A DNA stretch of 64,000 nucleotides from Pseudanabaena sp. FACHB-1998 (GCF_014696355.1 NZ_JACJQA010000033.1:186001-250000); one strand, 5' to 3'. Positions 38,268 to 46,841 are shown, numbered from the stretch's first letter. A program made the numbers and translations. The notes: generated by a model not told the origin, from the sequence alone.

Positions 38268-38919
38268 GGATTGCTACCGATGGGCATAAATCCGCAAGCT
38301 CGCAGCGATCGCAGGCTGGCTTACGGGCCTTGCAAACGGCTCGACCGTGATAAATCACTCTGATTGACCAATTTTCCCAGTCCCGTTGGGGCAGTAACGA
38401 CATCAGATCGCGTTCAACCTTCACAGGCTCATCAAATTTAGTCAGCCCCAATTTTTTGGTAAGACGCTTTACATGGGTGTCCACGGTGACACCTGCATTA
38501 ATTCCGAAGGCATGAGCCAAAACTACATTGGCAGTTTTGCGGGCTACTCCCGACAACTTGAGCAGGGAATCCATGGTGTTCGGGACTTGTCCATTAAAGT
38601 CTCGCACAATCATTTCACAAGCCCCACGAATATTTTTGGCTTTATTGCGATAAAAACCTGTGGAATGAACTAATTCCATTAATTCATCCAGATCGGCATT
38701 CGCAAGGGCGATCGCATCGGGAAATCTCGCAAATAACTTAGGCGTTACCATATTCACCCGTTCATCGGTGCATTGAGCAGAGAGAATCACCGCAACTAAT
38801 AGCTGGACAGGTGTTTCATAATCTAGCGAGCAGGTTGCGTCAGGATATAGCCGCTTGAGACGGATCAAAATTTCATTAGCTCGAATTTTTTTAGATGAAC
38901 GTTTGGTAATAATTCCCAT
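38260..38919 (-). CDS. nth: Endonuclease III
   Basis: Base-excision repair DNA glycosylase and AP lyase for oxidised pyrimidines. 219 residues. The helix-hairpin-helix with catalytic Lys128 (LSGVARKTANVVL), Asp147 in TVDTHVKRL, and the 4Fe-4S loop C196-x6-C203-x2-C206-x5-C212 are complete. Confidence 0.95.
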   Translation of the reverse strand: MGIITKRSSKKIRANEILIRLKRLYPDATCSLDYETPVQLLVAVILSAQCTDERVNMVTPKLFARFPDAIALANADLDELMELVHSTGFYRNKAKNIRGACEMIVRDFNGQVPNTMDSLLKLSGVARKTANVVLAHAFGINAGVTVDTHVKRLTKKLGLTKFDEPVKVERDLMSLLPQRDWENWSIRVIYHGRAVCKARKPACDRCELADLCPSVAIPK

Positions 38920-38969
38920 AATTAGCGCATTACACCGATAATTCGCAGTTTAGCATTCGCCCATGTCTG

Positions 38970-39010
38970 AATAGATAGTTAATAGGGCGTTGCCCTGTTA
39001 ACTATCTATT
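38970..39010. terminator. Palindrome at the end of the SPFH gene
   Basis: 19-base arms (one G-T pair) with GGGC-GCCC core and a 3-base loop. The SPFH stop codon begins in the right arm. Confidence 0.75.
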
Positions 39011-40013
39011 TATGCCATTCCTTTGTTGGGGAATCGCCCTGATCAGGACTATCCACCATTGATTTCAGCCCCTCTAGAGTCGCAGGGATCGCACGAGGGT
39101 CCATAAACATAACTTTGCTACTGCCGCTAGAACCGATCGCTGTACCCATCGAGATATAGCTTTGCGCTAGCAAAAATTGCAGAGCCTCTTGAGCTTGGGG
39201 ATTGCCCTTCATGGATTGCAAAAGTACCTGCATCGCCTGAGCCGTACCTTGCGCCTTTAGCACCTGTTCCTGACGCTCCGCCTCCGCCCGCAAAATCCGT
39301 GATTGCTTCTGACCTTCAGCTTCAAGGATCGCCGCCTTTTGTGAAGCTTCGGCATTGAGCAATTGCGAATCCGCTAAACCTCGCGCCTTATTAATCGCCG
39401 ATTCCCTTTCCCCTTCGGAAGTTAGAATTGCGGCTCTTTTTTTGCGTTCGGCAGTCATTTGCAATTCCATTGATTCTTGCACCGCTTTAGCTGGCAGAAT
39501 GTCCCGTAGCTCTACCCGCGTCACTTTTACACCCCAAGGATCGGTGGCATCATCGAGATCTCGCAATAAAATTTCGTTAATTTTGCTTCTGGCGGTAAAG
39601 GTTTCGTCCAGCTCTAGGCTACCTAGCTCAGCGCGAATCTGGGTAAGGACAATATTGGTCATCGCTTGGCGCAAATTTTCCACCCGATAAAAGGCTTTTT
39701 CCATATCGACAACTCGCCAATAGACGACTGCATCCGCAGTAATGGCTACGTTGTCACGGGTGATGCATTGCTGGGGTGGAATATCTAATACTTGCTCTTT
39801 GATGGAGCCTCGATAGGAAACCGTATCAATAAAAGGAACGATGAAGTGCGGCCCCGCAGGTAATTTGCGTTTGTATTTACCAAAGGATGCGACCAATGCT
39901 TCTTCGCCTTGGTTAACTATTTTAAAGGAGGTACTGCCTAAGCCAAAAAATACACTTGTCCCAACGACAAAGCTAAACAAGAAGTCAATCATATTTTTCC
40001 TGCATTTGCTCAA
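39006..40013 (-). CDS. SPFH/Band 7 (stomatin/prohibitin-like) protein
   Basis: 335 residues. One membrane anchor near the start (about 9-29), the SPFH domain about 32-190 ([40 protein letters not shown]), then an Ala/Glu-rich coiled coil (about 190-265) and a tail. These proteins form ring assemblies in membrane microdomains and affect membrane protein quality control. The charged coiled coil [20 protein letters not shown] is classical. Confidence 0.92.
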   Translation of the reverse strand: MSKCRKNMIDFLFSFVVGTSVFFGLGSTSFKIVNQGEEALVASFGKYKRKLPAGPHFIVPFIDTVSYRGSIKEQVLDIPPQQCITRDNVAITADAVVYWRVVDMEKAFYRVENLRQAMTNIVLTQIRAELGSLELDETFTARSKINEILLRDLDDATDPWGVKVTRVELRDILPAKAVQESMELQMTAERKKRAAILTSEGERESAINKARGLADSQLLNAEASQKAAILEAEGQKQSRILRAEAERQEQVLKAQGTAQAMQVLLQSMKGNPQAQEALQFLLAQSYISMGTAIGSSGSSKVMFMDPRAIPATLEGLKSMVDSPDQGDSPTKEWHK

Positions 40014-40035
40014 TTTCCATCAATAATACCCCTTA

Positions 40036-40054
40036 TATAGCTGTAGTCACTTGC
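40036..40054 (+). repeat. Conserved flank element TATAGCTGTRGTCACTTGY (copy 2)
   Basis: TATAGCTGTAGTCACTTGC, 15 bases before a palindrome, same order as copies 1 and 3. Confidence 0.7.
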
Positions 40055-40068
40055 TTGAGGACAAATCA

Positions 40069-40104
40069 AAACCCCAGAAGCGAGTTGCGGCGCTTCTGGG
40101 GTTT
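40069..40104. repeat. Palindrome, shortened GGCGC copy
   Basis: 14-base perfect arms (AAACCCCAGAAGCG) around AGTTGCGG, as if half the core (one GAGTTGCGG arm) had been deleted from a larger palindrome. Confidence 0.75.
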
Positions 40105-40131
40105 AAGAAAGCCTGAAAGGCAAAATAAATT

Positions 40132-40184
40132 ATCCAAACCCATAAAGTTACGCCCCTGCGGGGCGTAACTTTATGGGTTTGGAT
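40132..40184. repeat. Perfect palindrome, GCCCC-GGGGC core
   Basis: 25-base perfect arms around TGC. Not next to a gene end. Confidence 0.8.
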
Positions 40185-40260
40185 TTGTAATTAGTTATGC
40201 TCATCTACTTCCTTACAAAAAACAGCATTTTCTGACATTTACTGATTTTTTCCATACAAT

Positions 40261-40377
40261 ATTTATAGGGCTTAAGCAAGTCCAAAGAAATTATTAGCTT
40301 TGGGTTTAGACATGGCGCGAGCAAAGCCCACGCCATGTCTGAAAGTCTCGAATAATTTATAGGGCTTAAGCAAGTCC
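40261..40377. repeat. 23-base direct repeat with palindrome between
   Basis: ATTTATAGGGCTTAAGCAAG (first 20 bases of 23) occurs at 40261-40283 and 40355-40377. A worn palindrome (AGACATGGCG / CGCCATGTCT, 40308-40340) lies between, as if an insertion had duplicated its flank. Confidence 0.7.
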
Positions 40378-40434
40378 CACAAAGTTATTAAATTTTGATG
40401 AACCTGTTGGCATTTTTTAGAGAGGCGGAATTGT

Positions 40435-41304
40435 ATGGAACTTGTTGCTTATCTCCATAGTGAAATGCTTTGCGAACGTTTACAGCAAGGCGAATCTATC
40501 GATCAGAACTTAGATTGTCAAATGCTCGATGCGATCGCCAAATCTTCGCACCATGCTAAATCAGTCTTGTGTGTAGGATTAGCCGCAGGAGCGATCGCCA
40601 TGAACGTGATGCCGATCGCAGCCTTTGCCTATAGCCAAGGAATTGCTGACGTACAGCAGCTATTAGCTCGACGTGGTTTTAATCCAGGAGCTATTGATGG
40701 AATTAAAGGATCAGCCACTACGGAAGCGATCATTGCCGCCCAAACATTTTATAAATTAGAAGCCGATGGAGTCGTTGGAGCGCAAACCTTGGCAGCTTTA
40801 GATAACGATACCTACGAAGCTGAATCTGTGGCTGTAGCAATTCCTGTTAGCCAAGTTACATCTAGCAATTTCGATGCAGTGAAGAACTTGCAGCAATTGC
40901 TAAGCGATCGCGGTTTTTATGGTGGTGCGATCGATGGAATTTCGGGTCCAATGACCCAAGAGGCGATCATTCTGGCTCAGAAAACCTATGGGCTAATCGC
41001 GGATGGTGTTGCTGGTTCTTTGACGATTCGCGCATTAGAAGCGGATACCAATGTCGATGCTAACAATGTAGCGAAGGTGGAAGTTAGCTATAAAGAAGCC
41101 AACAATTCCCAAGGATCTGAAGTTTCTTCTTCTTCGATCAAAGAAGGTCAAGTCCTTTTGAGTAATCTCGGTTTCTATGATGGCGCAATTGACGGCATTC
41201 AAGGCTCAAAAACTACGGCTGCTATTAAAGAGGCTCAAGCCTTTTATGGCATACCCGTCGATGGAGTGCTTGGTTCTCAAACCTTAGGTGCATTGCAGTC
41301 ATAG
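40435..41304 (+). CDS. Peptidoglycan-binding protein, three PG_binding_1 domains
   Basis: 289 residues. A cytoplasmic start of about 40 residues, a hydrophobic segment (about 43-65, VLCVGLAAGAIAMNVMPIAA) and then three PG_binding_1 domains at about 70-122, 145-200 and 235-288, each with (G)-(G/N/Y)-A-I-D-G-I-x-G and V-(L/V)-G-x-x-T-L-x-A-L. Likely a wall-binding protein on the outer side of the membrane. No catalytic domain. The same fold as the gene at 3.9 kb, but with a membrane segment. Confidence 0.82.
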   Translation: MELVAYLHSEMLCERLQQGESIDQNLDCQMLDAIAKSSHHAKSVLCVGLAAGAIAMNVMPIAAFAYSQGIADVQQLLARRGFNPGAIDGIKGSATTEAIIAAQTFYKLEADGVVGAQTLAALDNDTYEAESVAVAIPVSQVTSSNFDAVKNLQQLLSDRGFYGGAIDGISGPMTQEAIILAQKTYGLIADGVAGSLTIRALEADTNVDANNVAKVEVSYKEANNSQGSEVSSSSIKEGQVLLSNLGFYDGAIDGIQGSKTTAAIKEAQAFYGIPVDGVLGSQTLGALQS

Positions 41305-41305
41305 G

Positions 41306-41346
41306 AAAAGAGAGAGGATGGTGCGAAGCGCCATCCTCTCTCTTTT
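41306..41346. terminator. Palindromic terminator after the PG-binding gene
   Basis: 19-base arms with one G-T pair around GAA, A and T runs, two bases after the stop. Confidence 0.8.
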
Positions 41347-41376
41347 ATAATTGCATGGATACATAATGCTCCTTCT

Positions 41377-42156
41377 ATGAATGCAGTCATCGATCTGAAT
41401 ATTCCCAAAATGGCGATCGCCCTTGGCATGGTAGCGATCGCCATTAGTTTTTCTGTCTGGCAAAAGTTGGCGATCGAAAAGAATCTCTTAATTGCCACTT
41501 TTCGCAGCATTATCCAATTGATTGTCGTGGGATTTTTGCTAGATGCTGTATTTGAGATCAAGCAACCTGTAGTAATCCTGTTCATTATTTTATTGATGAG
41601 CTTGATGGCGGCTCGCGAAGCTAAAAATCGGGTGCGGGAGAAAGTGCCTTACATTTTGCCGATCATGTGGGTATCAGTAATCGTTGGCACTTTAGCAATT
41701 CTTTTCTACACTACTTTTTTAGTAGTTCAGCCCAGCACTTGGTACTCGCCGCAATATTTAATTCCGTTGGCGGGAATGATTTTAGGAAATTCGATGAACG
41801 GAGCAGCGATCGCAGCCGAGCGCTTTACGCAGGATTTAGTCAAGCGATCGCAAGAGATTGAGACACATTTATGTCTAGGAGCAACACCCCAGCAGGCGAT
41901 CGCTAATTACCAATTCGATGCAATCCGAGCCGCGATGATTCCAACCATTAACGTGATGATGGTGGCGGGAGTTGTTTCTTTACCGGGCATGATGACAGGG
42001 CAAATTTTGGGCGGGGTTTCGCCTTTATTAGCTGTGCGCTATCAATTGGTAATTTTATTCGCGATTACTACAGCAAATTTAATTACTGCTCTAATTCTCA
42101 CTAATTTGGTAAGTCGTCAGTTTTTTACTACATCCCAGCAACTCAAATTACCGTAG
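41377..42156 (+). CDS. fetB: FetB-like (UPF0014) ABC transporter permease
   Basis: 259 residues with about seven membrane segments. The UPF0014 family pattern is clear: RSIIQLIVVGFLLDAVFE, YLIPLAGMILGNSMNGAAIA, ERF...EIETHLCLGATPQQA and MMVAGVVSLPGMMTGQILGG. In E. coli FetB works with the ATPase FetA in iron export and stress resistance. No FetA gene is next to it here. Gene symbol is by family. Confidence 0.88.
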   Translation: MNAVIDLNIPKMAIALGMVAIAISFSVWQKLAIEKNLLIATFRSIIQLIVVGFLLDAVFEIKQPVVILFIILLMSLMAAREAKNRVREKVPYILPIMWVSVIVGTLAILFYTTFLVVQPSTWYSPQYLIPLAGMILGNSMNGAAIAAERFTQDLVKRSQEIETHLCLGATPQQAIANYQFDAIRAAMIPTINVMMVAGVVSLPGMMTGQILGGVSPLLAVRYQLVILFAITTANLITALILTNLVSRQFFTTSQQLKLP

Positions 42157-42210
42157 TCAATAAAATAGATTTTGGTGCGGCAAAGTCGCACCAAAATCTA
42201 TTTTATTGAC
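42156..42210. terminator. Palindromic terminator after fetB
   Basis: 26-base arms with one G-T pair around a 3-base centre; the last base of the fetB stop is the first of the arm. Serves the convergent gene as well. Confidence 0.85.
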
Positions 42211-42225
42211 ATATTTTTATAGCAA

Positions 42226-42771
42226 TTAAACTCCCACAGTTTCTCGATTAATTTGCTTGAACTTGCGCCGCACAAATCTCAAAAAAGTCAACCATTTTTG
42301 AGCAGGATAATCATAGAAAGAAAAAATATCTCCATAGGCTGCAAAAGCATTTTGGTGATGTAGCCAATGCCTTTCAGGAGTTGTAATAAATAATAAATCG
42401 CAAAAATATTTAACTGGTTCAGGAGTTTTCCATTCGAGAATCGAAACATGTCTCCAAACCACATGAAACTCGCCTAGCAAAAGTCCAATTACCGTACCGA
42501 TCGCGGAAAATTGCCAAAGCCAAGGTGTAAATATAAAGTAGGGAACGGCTCCCAAAATACCGTCTAATAATACGAGAGGATTTCTAGTTAAAACCGCATA
42601 ATGAAGAAAACTGCGATTTTTACCGTGATGCACAATGGTATGAAATTTACCAAATACATGTTCGGGAACATGATAGAAAAATGTTGAAAAGAAGTCGCCT
42701 AGCAGAAGTAACAACAATGTTGTTGAAATAGCTTTAATCAATTCTAGAGTAACTTCTAAAATAACTTCCAA
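42226..42771 (-). CDS. Fatty acid hydroxylase/sterol desaturase superfamily protein
   Basis: 181 residues, about four membrane segments. The di-iron His pattern is seen as H44-x3-HH (48-49), H103-x4-H108 and H135-x2-HH (138-139). Shorter than sterol desaturases; like the cyanobacterial carotenoid/alkane-type hydroxylase-like proteins. Substrate not told by sequence. Confidence 0.8.
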   Translation of the reverse strand: MEVILEVTLELIKAISTTLLLLLLGDFFSTFFYHVPEHVFGKFHTIVHHGKNRSFLHYAVLTRNPLVLLDGILGAVPYFIFTPWLWQFSAIGTVIGLLLGEFHVVWRHVSILEWKTPEPVKYFCDLLFITTPERHWLHHQNAFAAYGDIFSFYDYPAQKWLTFLRFVRRKFKQINRETVGV

Positions 42772-42911
42772 AGTAAATCCTCAAAACTTGGTTTAAGCCT
42801 AAAAGATGAAGTTAAAGTTCGGTTTATAGCAAGGTTAAGAATCGAATTGAGGGGAGCAAATGTACTTGAATCGACCATAAATCGTTAAATTAATCTTTAG
42901 ATCGCCTTAAC

Positions 42912-42966
42912 ACAACTTAACAAAAAGAAGTCTGTGCAAAGCACAGACTTCTTTTTGTTAAGTTGT
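42912..42966. repeat. Perfect palindrome, GTGC-GCAC core
   Basis: 26-base perfect arms around AAA. Confidence 0.8.
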
Positions 42967-42991
42967 TGCCATTCTTGTTAGGACACCAGAT

Positions 42992-43032
42992 CAGAAGCGA
43001 GTTGAGGCACTTCGCGCCTCAACTTGCTTCTG
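42992..43032. terminator. Palindrome downstream of the hypothetical membrane gene
   Basis: 17-base arms, one G-T pair, around a 7-base loop. Stem CAGAAGCGAGTTGAGG is a sister of the 1514 copy with paired changes. Confidence 0.8.
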
Positions 43033-43042
43033 GAGTTTTAAT

Positions 43043-43489
43043 TCACAAAGTGTCGTCACCCTTTTGTGAATTGGTATTAGCTAGGCGATCGCTTAAAAAG
43101 CGATACCACTTTGCAGCAATATCAATATCTGTAAATTGAATGCTGGGCATTTCGCCAGTTTTAAGTACTAATTCCAACAAGATTTTTTTTGCTTTTAAGG
43201 GGAATTCCGCATCCTGTTCATCAAAGAACTTACTATCAATCCGAAATCTAATTCGAGCTATATCTTGCAGTAAAACCGTTTGTAAATCTTTGGGATCTTT
43301 GCGAGTAGGTTTGCCCCAAGTAAGGCGATCGCCGTGCTGTCCCAATACGGCATAAATATCATATTTATGTCGTTCAAATTGAGTTGCCCATCTTTTATAG
43401 GACTCGATTTTTTGGTATTCATTCCAGCCTGACCACGCTAGCCAAAAGAAAACTACTAGCAGGGGCAACCACAATAATCCACGTTCCAT
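43043..43489 (-). CDS. Hypothetical membrane-anchored protein
   Basis: 148 residues, not recognised. One membrane segment at residues 5-21 (LWLPLLVVFFWLAWSGW), followed by a soluble part with ILLELVLKTGEMPSIQFTDIDIAAKWYRFL near the end. The end of the gene also forms a small inverted repeat (AATTCACAAA / TTTGTGAATT, 43041-43073). The neat ATG start and codon use support a real gene. Confidence 0.65.
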   Translation of the reverse strand: MERGLLWLPLLVVFFWLAWSGWNEYQKIESYKRWATQFERHKYDIYAVLGQHGDRLTWGKPTRKDPKDLQTVLLQDIARIRFRIDSKFFDEQDAEFPLKAKKILLELVLKTGEMPSIQFTDIDIAAKWYRFLSDRLANTNSQKGDDTL

Positions 43490-43533
43490 TGTTTCAGCTT
43501 ATCAAAGTCAAAGCCATGATACCAAAACCCAAG

Positions 43534-43569
43534 AAGAGAGTTACGCCGCTTTACGGCGCAACTCTCCTT
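43534..43569. repeat. Imperfect palindrome, ACGCCG-CGGCG core
   Basis: About 15-base arms with mismatches; flanked by ACCCAAGAAGAGAG as in the 1514 copy. Confidence 0.65.
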
Positions 43570-43572
43570 TAG

Positions 43573-43603
43573 TACAAAAAAATGGCGTAGCCATTTTTTT
43601 GTA
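43573..43603. terminator. Palindromic terminator after tRNA-Arg, TGGC-GCCA core
   Basis: 14-base perfect arms around GTA with A and T runs. Lies 8 bases after the tRNA 3' end. Confidence 0.8.
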
Positions 43604-43610
43604 TTAGTAA

Positions 43611-43684
43611 CGAGTATGGAGGGACTCGAACCCCCGACCCTCAGAACCGGAATCTGATGCTCTATCCAACTGAGCTACATACCC
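43611..43684 (-). tRNA. tRNA-Arg, anticodon CCG
   Basis: 74 bases on the minus strand. Acceptor stem GGGTATG pairs with CATACTC (one G-U pair), D-loop CTCAGTTGGATAGAGC, anticodon stem TCAGA/TCTGA around loop TTCCGGT (anticodon CCG), T-loop GGGGGTTCGAGTCCC. CCA is not encoded. Discriminator base G. Confidence 0.95.
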
Positions 43685-43717
43685 ATATTGCTAGCAATCA
43701 TACCACAGCAGCAGGCT

Positions 43718-43843
43718 ATGGGATATAGCGCAATTATTGATTCTGACATAGCTTTTCAACTACGAGATGCTCTGCCCTGTGAACCCGTTTTGGTTAAGGG
43801 AAAACAGGAGGCGATCGCAATTTGGCGAATCTTTGTTAATTAA
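43718..43843 (+). pseudogene. Remnant of an adenylate/guanylate cyclase-type C-terminus
   Basis: An open stretch of 41 codons from the ATG at 43718 gives GYSAIIDSDIAFQLRDALPC followed by EPVLVKGKQEAIAIWRI, which is like the end of class III cyclase catalytic domains (the VKGK-x-x-x-AIYRI pattern). No cyclase core is upstream. It is an orphan 3' fragment between tRNA-Arg and ftsX. Identification is by pattern only. Confidence 0.55.
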
Positions 43844-43847
43844 TTTG

Positions 43848-44762
43848 CTAGTTAAAGGAAAAACGCCTTACCGCAAGCAAACTACCGACTACACCAATCA
43901 TTGCTCCAAAAATAGCTAAGATTGCAGGTAGGAGGAACTGCACTCGTAAATCTGTAGTTAAGCCTAGAGCTAGGGATTTAATTAGTTCAGGTTGATTCAT
44001 GATCGTCTCACCCAAGAGATTTAAACTCAACATCAACATGAGATAGGCTGTCCCTGCACCCGCCACCCCAAAGACCACACCTTGCAAAACAAAGGGGAAA
44101 TAGATCCAAGTTGAGGTCGCTCCCACCAATTGCATCACCTCAATTTCGCGTCGTCTTGCCAACACGATCAGACGGATAGTAGTGGTAATTACGGCGATCG
44201 CAATGACTGTAAAGATAGCGACGATCGCCACACTGCTATTACTCACTGCACGGCGTAATTGTCCAATGCGCTCCACCACCTCATTGGTGTACCACACCTC
44301 ATTAACCCCCTTTAATCCCGAAATCCGCTTCGCAATATCAGGCACGCGATCGCTAGATACCGCCCGTACTTTAAATTCATCCACCAACGGATTTCCACCT
44401 AATTGTTGGGTCGCTTGACTGAGATCGGTTTTACCCAGATCCTTCATCAGATTTTGCCATGCGTCTTCTTTAGGAATTAACTTGGCTGAAGCAACGCCTT
44501 CCACCAGCAATAGACGCGACTGCATCGACTCGCCGACCGTATTTTCATCTAAATATACTGAAATTTCTAATTGGCTGCCTAACTGCCCTAGGACATTTTC
44601 CAATTGCCAAGAAATTTGTAAACTTGCCCCAAACAAAAACAACAACACCGCCACAGTGCTTACTGCTGCCCAATTCATCCAGCCACCGCGCCGCAAGCCG
44701 AGCAGAGTCTCGCGTAACAAATAGTCAATTTTCGTAAAGAAGCGAACGACGTTTTGAACCAT
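43848..44762 (-). CDS. ftsX: Cell division protein FtsX (permease-like)
   Basis: 304 residues. One helix near the start (about 33-52), a periplasmic domain about 60-170 with LEISVYLDENTVGESMQ and WYTNEVVERIGQLRR, then three helices (about 177-200, 225-250, 280-300). Matches FtsX, which with FtsE controls wall hydrolases in division. It follows ftsE by 40 bases in the same direction. Confidence 0.92.
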   Translation of the reverse strand: MVQNVVRFFTKIDYLLRETLLGLRRGGWMNWAAVSTVAVLLFLFGASLQISWQLENVLGQLGSQLEISVYLDENTVGESMQSRLLLVEGVASAKLIPKEDAWQNLMKDLGKTDLSQATQQLGGNPLVDEFKVRAVSSDRVPDIAKRISGLKGVNEVWYTNEVVERIGQLRRAVSNSSVAIVAIFTVIAIAVITTTIRLIVLARRREIEVMQLVGATSTWIYFPFVLQGVVFGVAGAGTAYLMLMLSLNLLGETIMNQPELIKSLALGLTTDLRVQFLLPAILAIFGAMIGVVGSLLAVRRFSFN

Positions 44763-44802
44763 AGCGTTGGGGAAGGAAAAAGAAAAAAGTCAAAAGCTAA
44801 GC

Positions 44803-45576
44803 CTAAACAATATAACCATTTTGCAAATGCAACACAGGATGATTAGCGGCTCGCACCAACTGCTCATCGTGAGTAGTTAACAGCACAGTCACACCAAAGG
44901 AATTTAGCTTTTTTAAAATCTTAATTACTTGCCATGCATTGTCGGGGTCGAGATTACCCGTTGGCTCATCGGCAAGAACGAGAGGTGGCGTATTCACGAT
45001 CGCCCTTGCAATACTAGTCCGTTGTTGCTCGCCGCCTGATAGCTCTTCAGGGAAACAATTAGCTTTATGTGATAAGCCCACCATCTTTAGCGCAGGTTGA
45101 ACACGGCGCTGAATTTCTTTGTAGGTATAGCCTTGCGCCATCAACACAAAGGCTACATTCTCGGAAACAGTACGACGCGGCACCAGCTTATAGTCTTGAA
45201 AAACGATGCCAATTTTGCGGCGCAGCATCGCTAAATTATTACCCTTTAAGCCATTGAGGTTAAAGCCATTTACCAGCACCTCCCCATCGGTAGCTTGCTC
45301 TGCGCCATAAAGCAGTTTTAGTAATGTCGATTTACCCGATCCTGAATGACCAGTAATAAATTTAAAATCCCCTTTATATAATTCGAGATTGACATCTCTT
45401 AAACCGACTGCGCCGTTCGTGTAAGTCTTACGCACATTTTCTAGTTTGACGATCAGTGGCTTTTGTCCATTGGGCTTGGGGCTTTCTGGCTGATGATTAG
45501 TGGGGCGATCGTCGTTATTCTGAGTTGTACCAGATTTATTAGATAAGGGATTTACTTTAGTTGGCAGTTTTAGCAT
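44803..45576 (-). CDS. ftsE: Cell division ATP-binding protein FtsE
   Basis: 257 residues, ABC ATPase. Walker A is GHSGSGKST (about 76-84), signature LSGGEQQRTSIARAI, Walker B LVLADEPT and the H-loop TTHD. FtsE-like are VRKTYTNGAVGLRDVNLELYKGDF and GIVFQDYKLVPRRTVSENVAF. About 40 extra residues at the N-terminus (Ser, Asn, Pro-rich) are not part of the domain; a later start is possible. Confidence 0.92.
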   Translation of the reverse strand: MLKLPTKVNPLSNKSGTTQNNDDRPTNHQPESPKPNGQKPLIVKLENVRKTYTNGAVGLRDVNLELYKGDFKFITGHSGSGKSTLLKLLYGAEQATDGEVLVNGFNLNGLKGNNLAMLRRKIGIVFQDYKLVPRRTVSENVAFVLMAQGYTYKEIQRRVQPALKMVGLSHKANCFPEELSGGEQQRTSIARAIVNTPPLVLADEPTGNLDPDNAWQVIKILKKLNSFGVTVLLTTHDEQLVRAANHPVLHLQNGYIV

Positions 45577-45692
45577 GGGCGATCGCTTTTATATTCTTTA
45601 AAAGCTGAGCATAGTTAACCATGCCCAATCTTGGTACTTGAGATTATACAGACCTCGTCAAGCGATCGGCATCGGCTATACAGCTTTTTGAA

Positions 45693-45751
45693 TAGGAATA
45701 ATACCAAAACCCAAAATGGCAAAGCCATTTTGGGTTTTGGTATTATTCCTA
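45693..45751. repeat. Perfect palindrome, TGGCaaaGCCA core
   Basis: 28-base perfect arms around AAA, one of the longest here. A smaller AGAGTTGCGGCGCAACTCT palindrome follows at once (45757-45775). Confidence 0.85.
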
Positions 45752-45900
45752 AAAGTAGAGTTGCGGCGCAACTCTCTTTTAGATTAGCCAGAAAATTGTG
45801 GCAACTTTGCCATGACAAGGGCTGTATGTGCTAAATTATTGCGGTTAAATTATTACCTGCTCTAGATTCCTATTCCAGCAATTTCCGAACAAACAAAGCA

Positions 45901-45951
45901 CAAGAACTTTTTTGAAAGGGTTGCTTTGCAACCCTTTCAAAAAAGTTCTTG
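45901..45951. repeat. Perfect palindrome, GTTGCtttGCAAC core
   Basis: 24-base perfect arms around TTT. Nearly the same stem as the copy at 47358, with paired changes (CTTTTTTGAAAGGG vs TTTTTTAAAGGG). Confidence 0.85.
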
Positions 45952-45959
45952 ATTCAGAT

Positions 45960-45979
45960 TTGAGCGCAAAGCCCTGTAA
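45960..45979 (+). repeat. Conserved flank element GCGCTTTGCGC type (copy 2)
   Basis: TTGAGCGCAAAGCCCTGTAA, 8 bases after the palindrome at 45901. Confidence 0.7.
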
Positions 45980-46140
45980 TCAGCCGCGATCTGTAGTTGA
46001 ATTGTCCTGAGCATGAGATATCATGAGCCAAATTTAACAAAAACTAGTAAGCTTTTATTCATCTGGTACTTTTACCTTAAAATCAAAGACTTGCGATCGT
46101 TTAAATAGATTCGCTATCAGTGGGCAATGTAGTAACCGAA

Positions 46141-46168
46141 GGAACCATCTCATAGGAACCAGCTCATA
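46141..46168 (+). repeat. 14-base tandem repeat upstream of the response regulator
   Basis: GGAACCATCTCATA then GGAACCAGCTCATA, one mismatch, 44 bases before the gene. May be a pair of operator sites. Confidence 0.6.
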
Positions 46169-46211
46169 ACATATATGTCTATTCACCAAACCAACTAAGG
46201 GGTTATCAGCA

Positions 46212-46784
46212 GTGGCAGCTCACAAGATACTAGTGATTGATGATAGTCGCGTAATCCGTAATATGGTGCGTGATATGCTCCCGCCCGCAAATTTTGAGGT
46301 ATTAGAAGCCGCCGATGGCATCAAAGGCTTAGAGATGATTCATCAGGAAAAGCCTTGGATGATCATGCTCGACTTTTTATTGCCTCGCATGAGTGGCTTT
46401 GAAGTTTATGAAACCTTGCAGCAGAGTCCCGAATTAAGCCGTATTCCCTTAGTCTTGATGTCTGGACGTAAGGAAGAAGTAACGAGCAAAATTTCCGAGC
46501 CTTTTGAAGATAAGTATTTAGTATTTATTGAAAAGCCTTTCGAGCAGAAGGAACTAATTACAGCCATTAAACGGGCTATGGTTTTAGTCCAAAAACGTCC
46601 TCCTGTTTCCGTAGTTCCCACAAGTACAACTGTAGATACCCCTGCCACCGAAAAGACTGATGATGCGTTGATTAAGCGGATTGAAGAGCTAGAAGCAAAG
46701 TCCAAGATTTTGGAACAGCAAATAGCTACCCAACAAAAGCAATTCCAACAACTCGTAGACTTTATCAAGAAAAAAATAAAATAA
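46212..46784 (+). CDS. Response regulator with C-terminal coiled coil
   Basis: 190 residues from a GTG start (no ATG in frame nearby). Receiver domain about 4-125: D10, D11 acid pair, phospho-Asp D54 in IMLDFLLPRMSG, S84 in LMSGR and K108 in FIEKPF. After a Pro/Thr-rich linker (128-150), a coiled coil follows (about 155-188, RIEELEAKSKILEQQIATQQ). There is no DNA-binding or enzyme domain. Partner kinase not in the window. Confidence 0.88.
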   Translation: MAAHKILVIDDSRVIRNMVRDMLPPANFEVLEAADGIKGLEMIHQEKPWMIMLDFLLPRMSGFEVYETLQQSPELSRIPLVLMSGRKEEVTSKISEPFEDKYLVFIEKPFEQKELITAIKRAMVLVQKRPPVSVVPTSTTVDTPATEKTDDALIKRIEELEAKSKILEQQIATQQKQFQQLVDFIKKKIK

Positions 46785-46796
46785 AAATTGGTAAAT

Positions 46797-46841
46797 CACC
46801 AATAGAAAAGGGAGGTAAAACTTACCTTTTTCTATTGGTGG
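46797..46841. terminator. Imperfect palindrome between the response regulator and pentapeptide genes
   Basis: Outer arms CACCAATAGAAAA / TTTTCTATTGGTG and inner AGGTA/TACCT. The pentapeptide gene's stop is in the right arm. Confidence 0.75.

Larger units (their letters stand above)
40014..40434. other. Gap holding two palindromes and a 23-base direct repeat
   Basis: The 421-base gap between divergent genes has no room for promoters outside its repeats: a conserved flank element, palindromes at 40069 and 40132, and a direct repeat at 40261 and 40355. The last 57 bases before the downstream start are the likeliest promoter site. Confidence 0.5.
45577..46211. other. Gap with palindromes and a 14-base tandem repeat
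   Basis: 635 bases between divergent ftsE and the response regulator gene, with palindromes at 45693 and 45901 and a 14-base tandem duplication at 46141. No gene seen. Confidence 0.5.
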
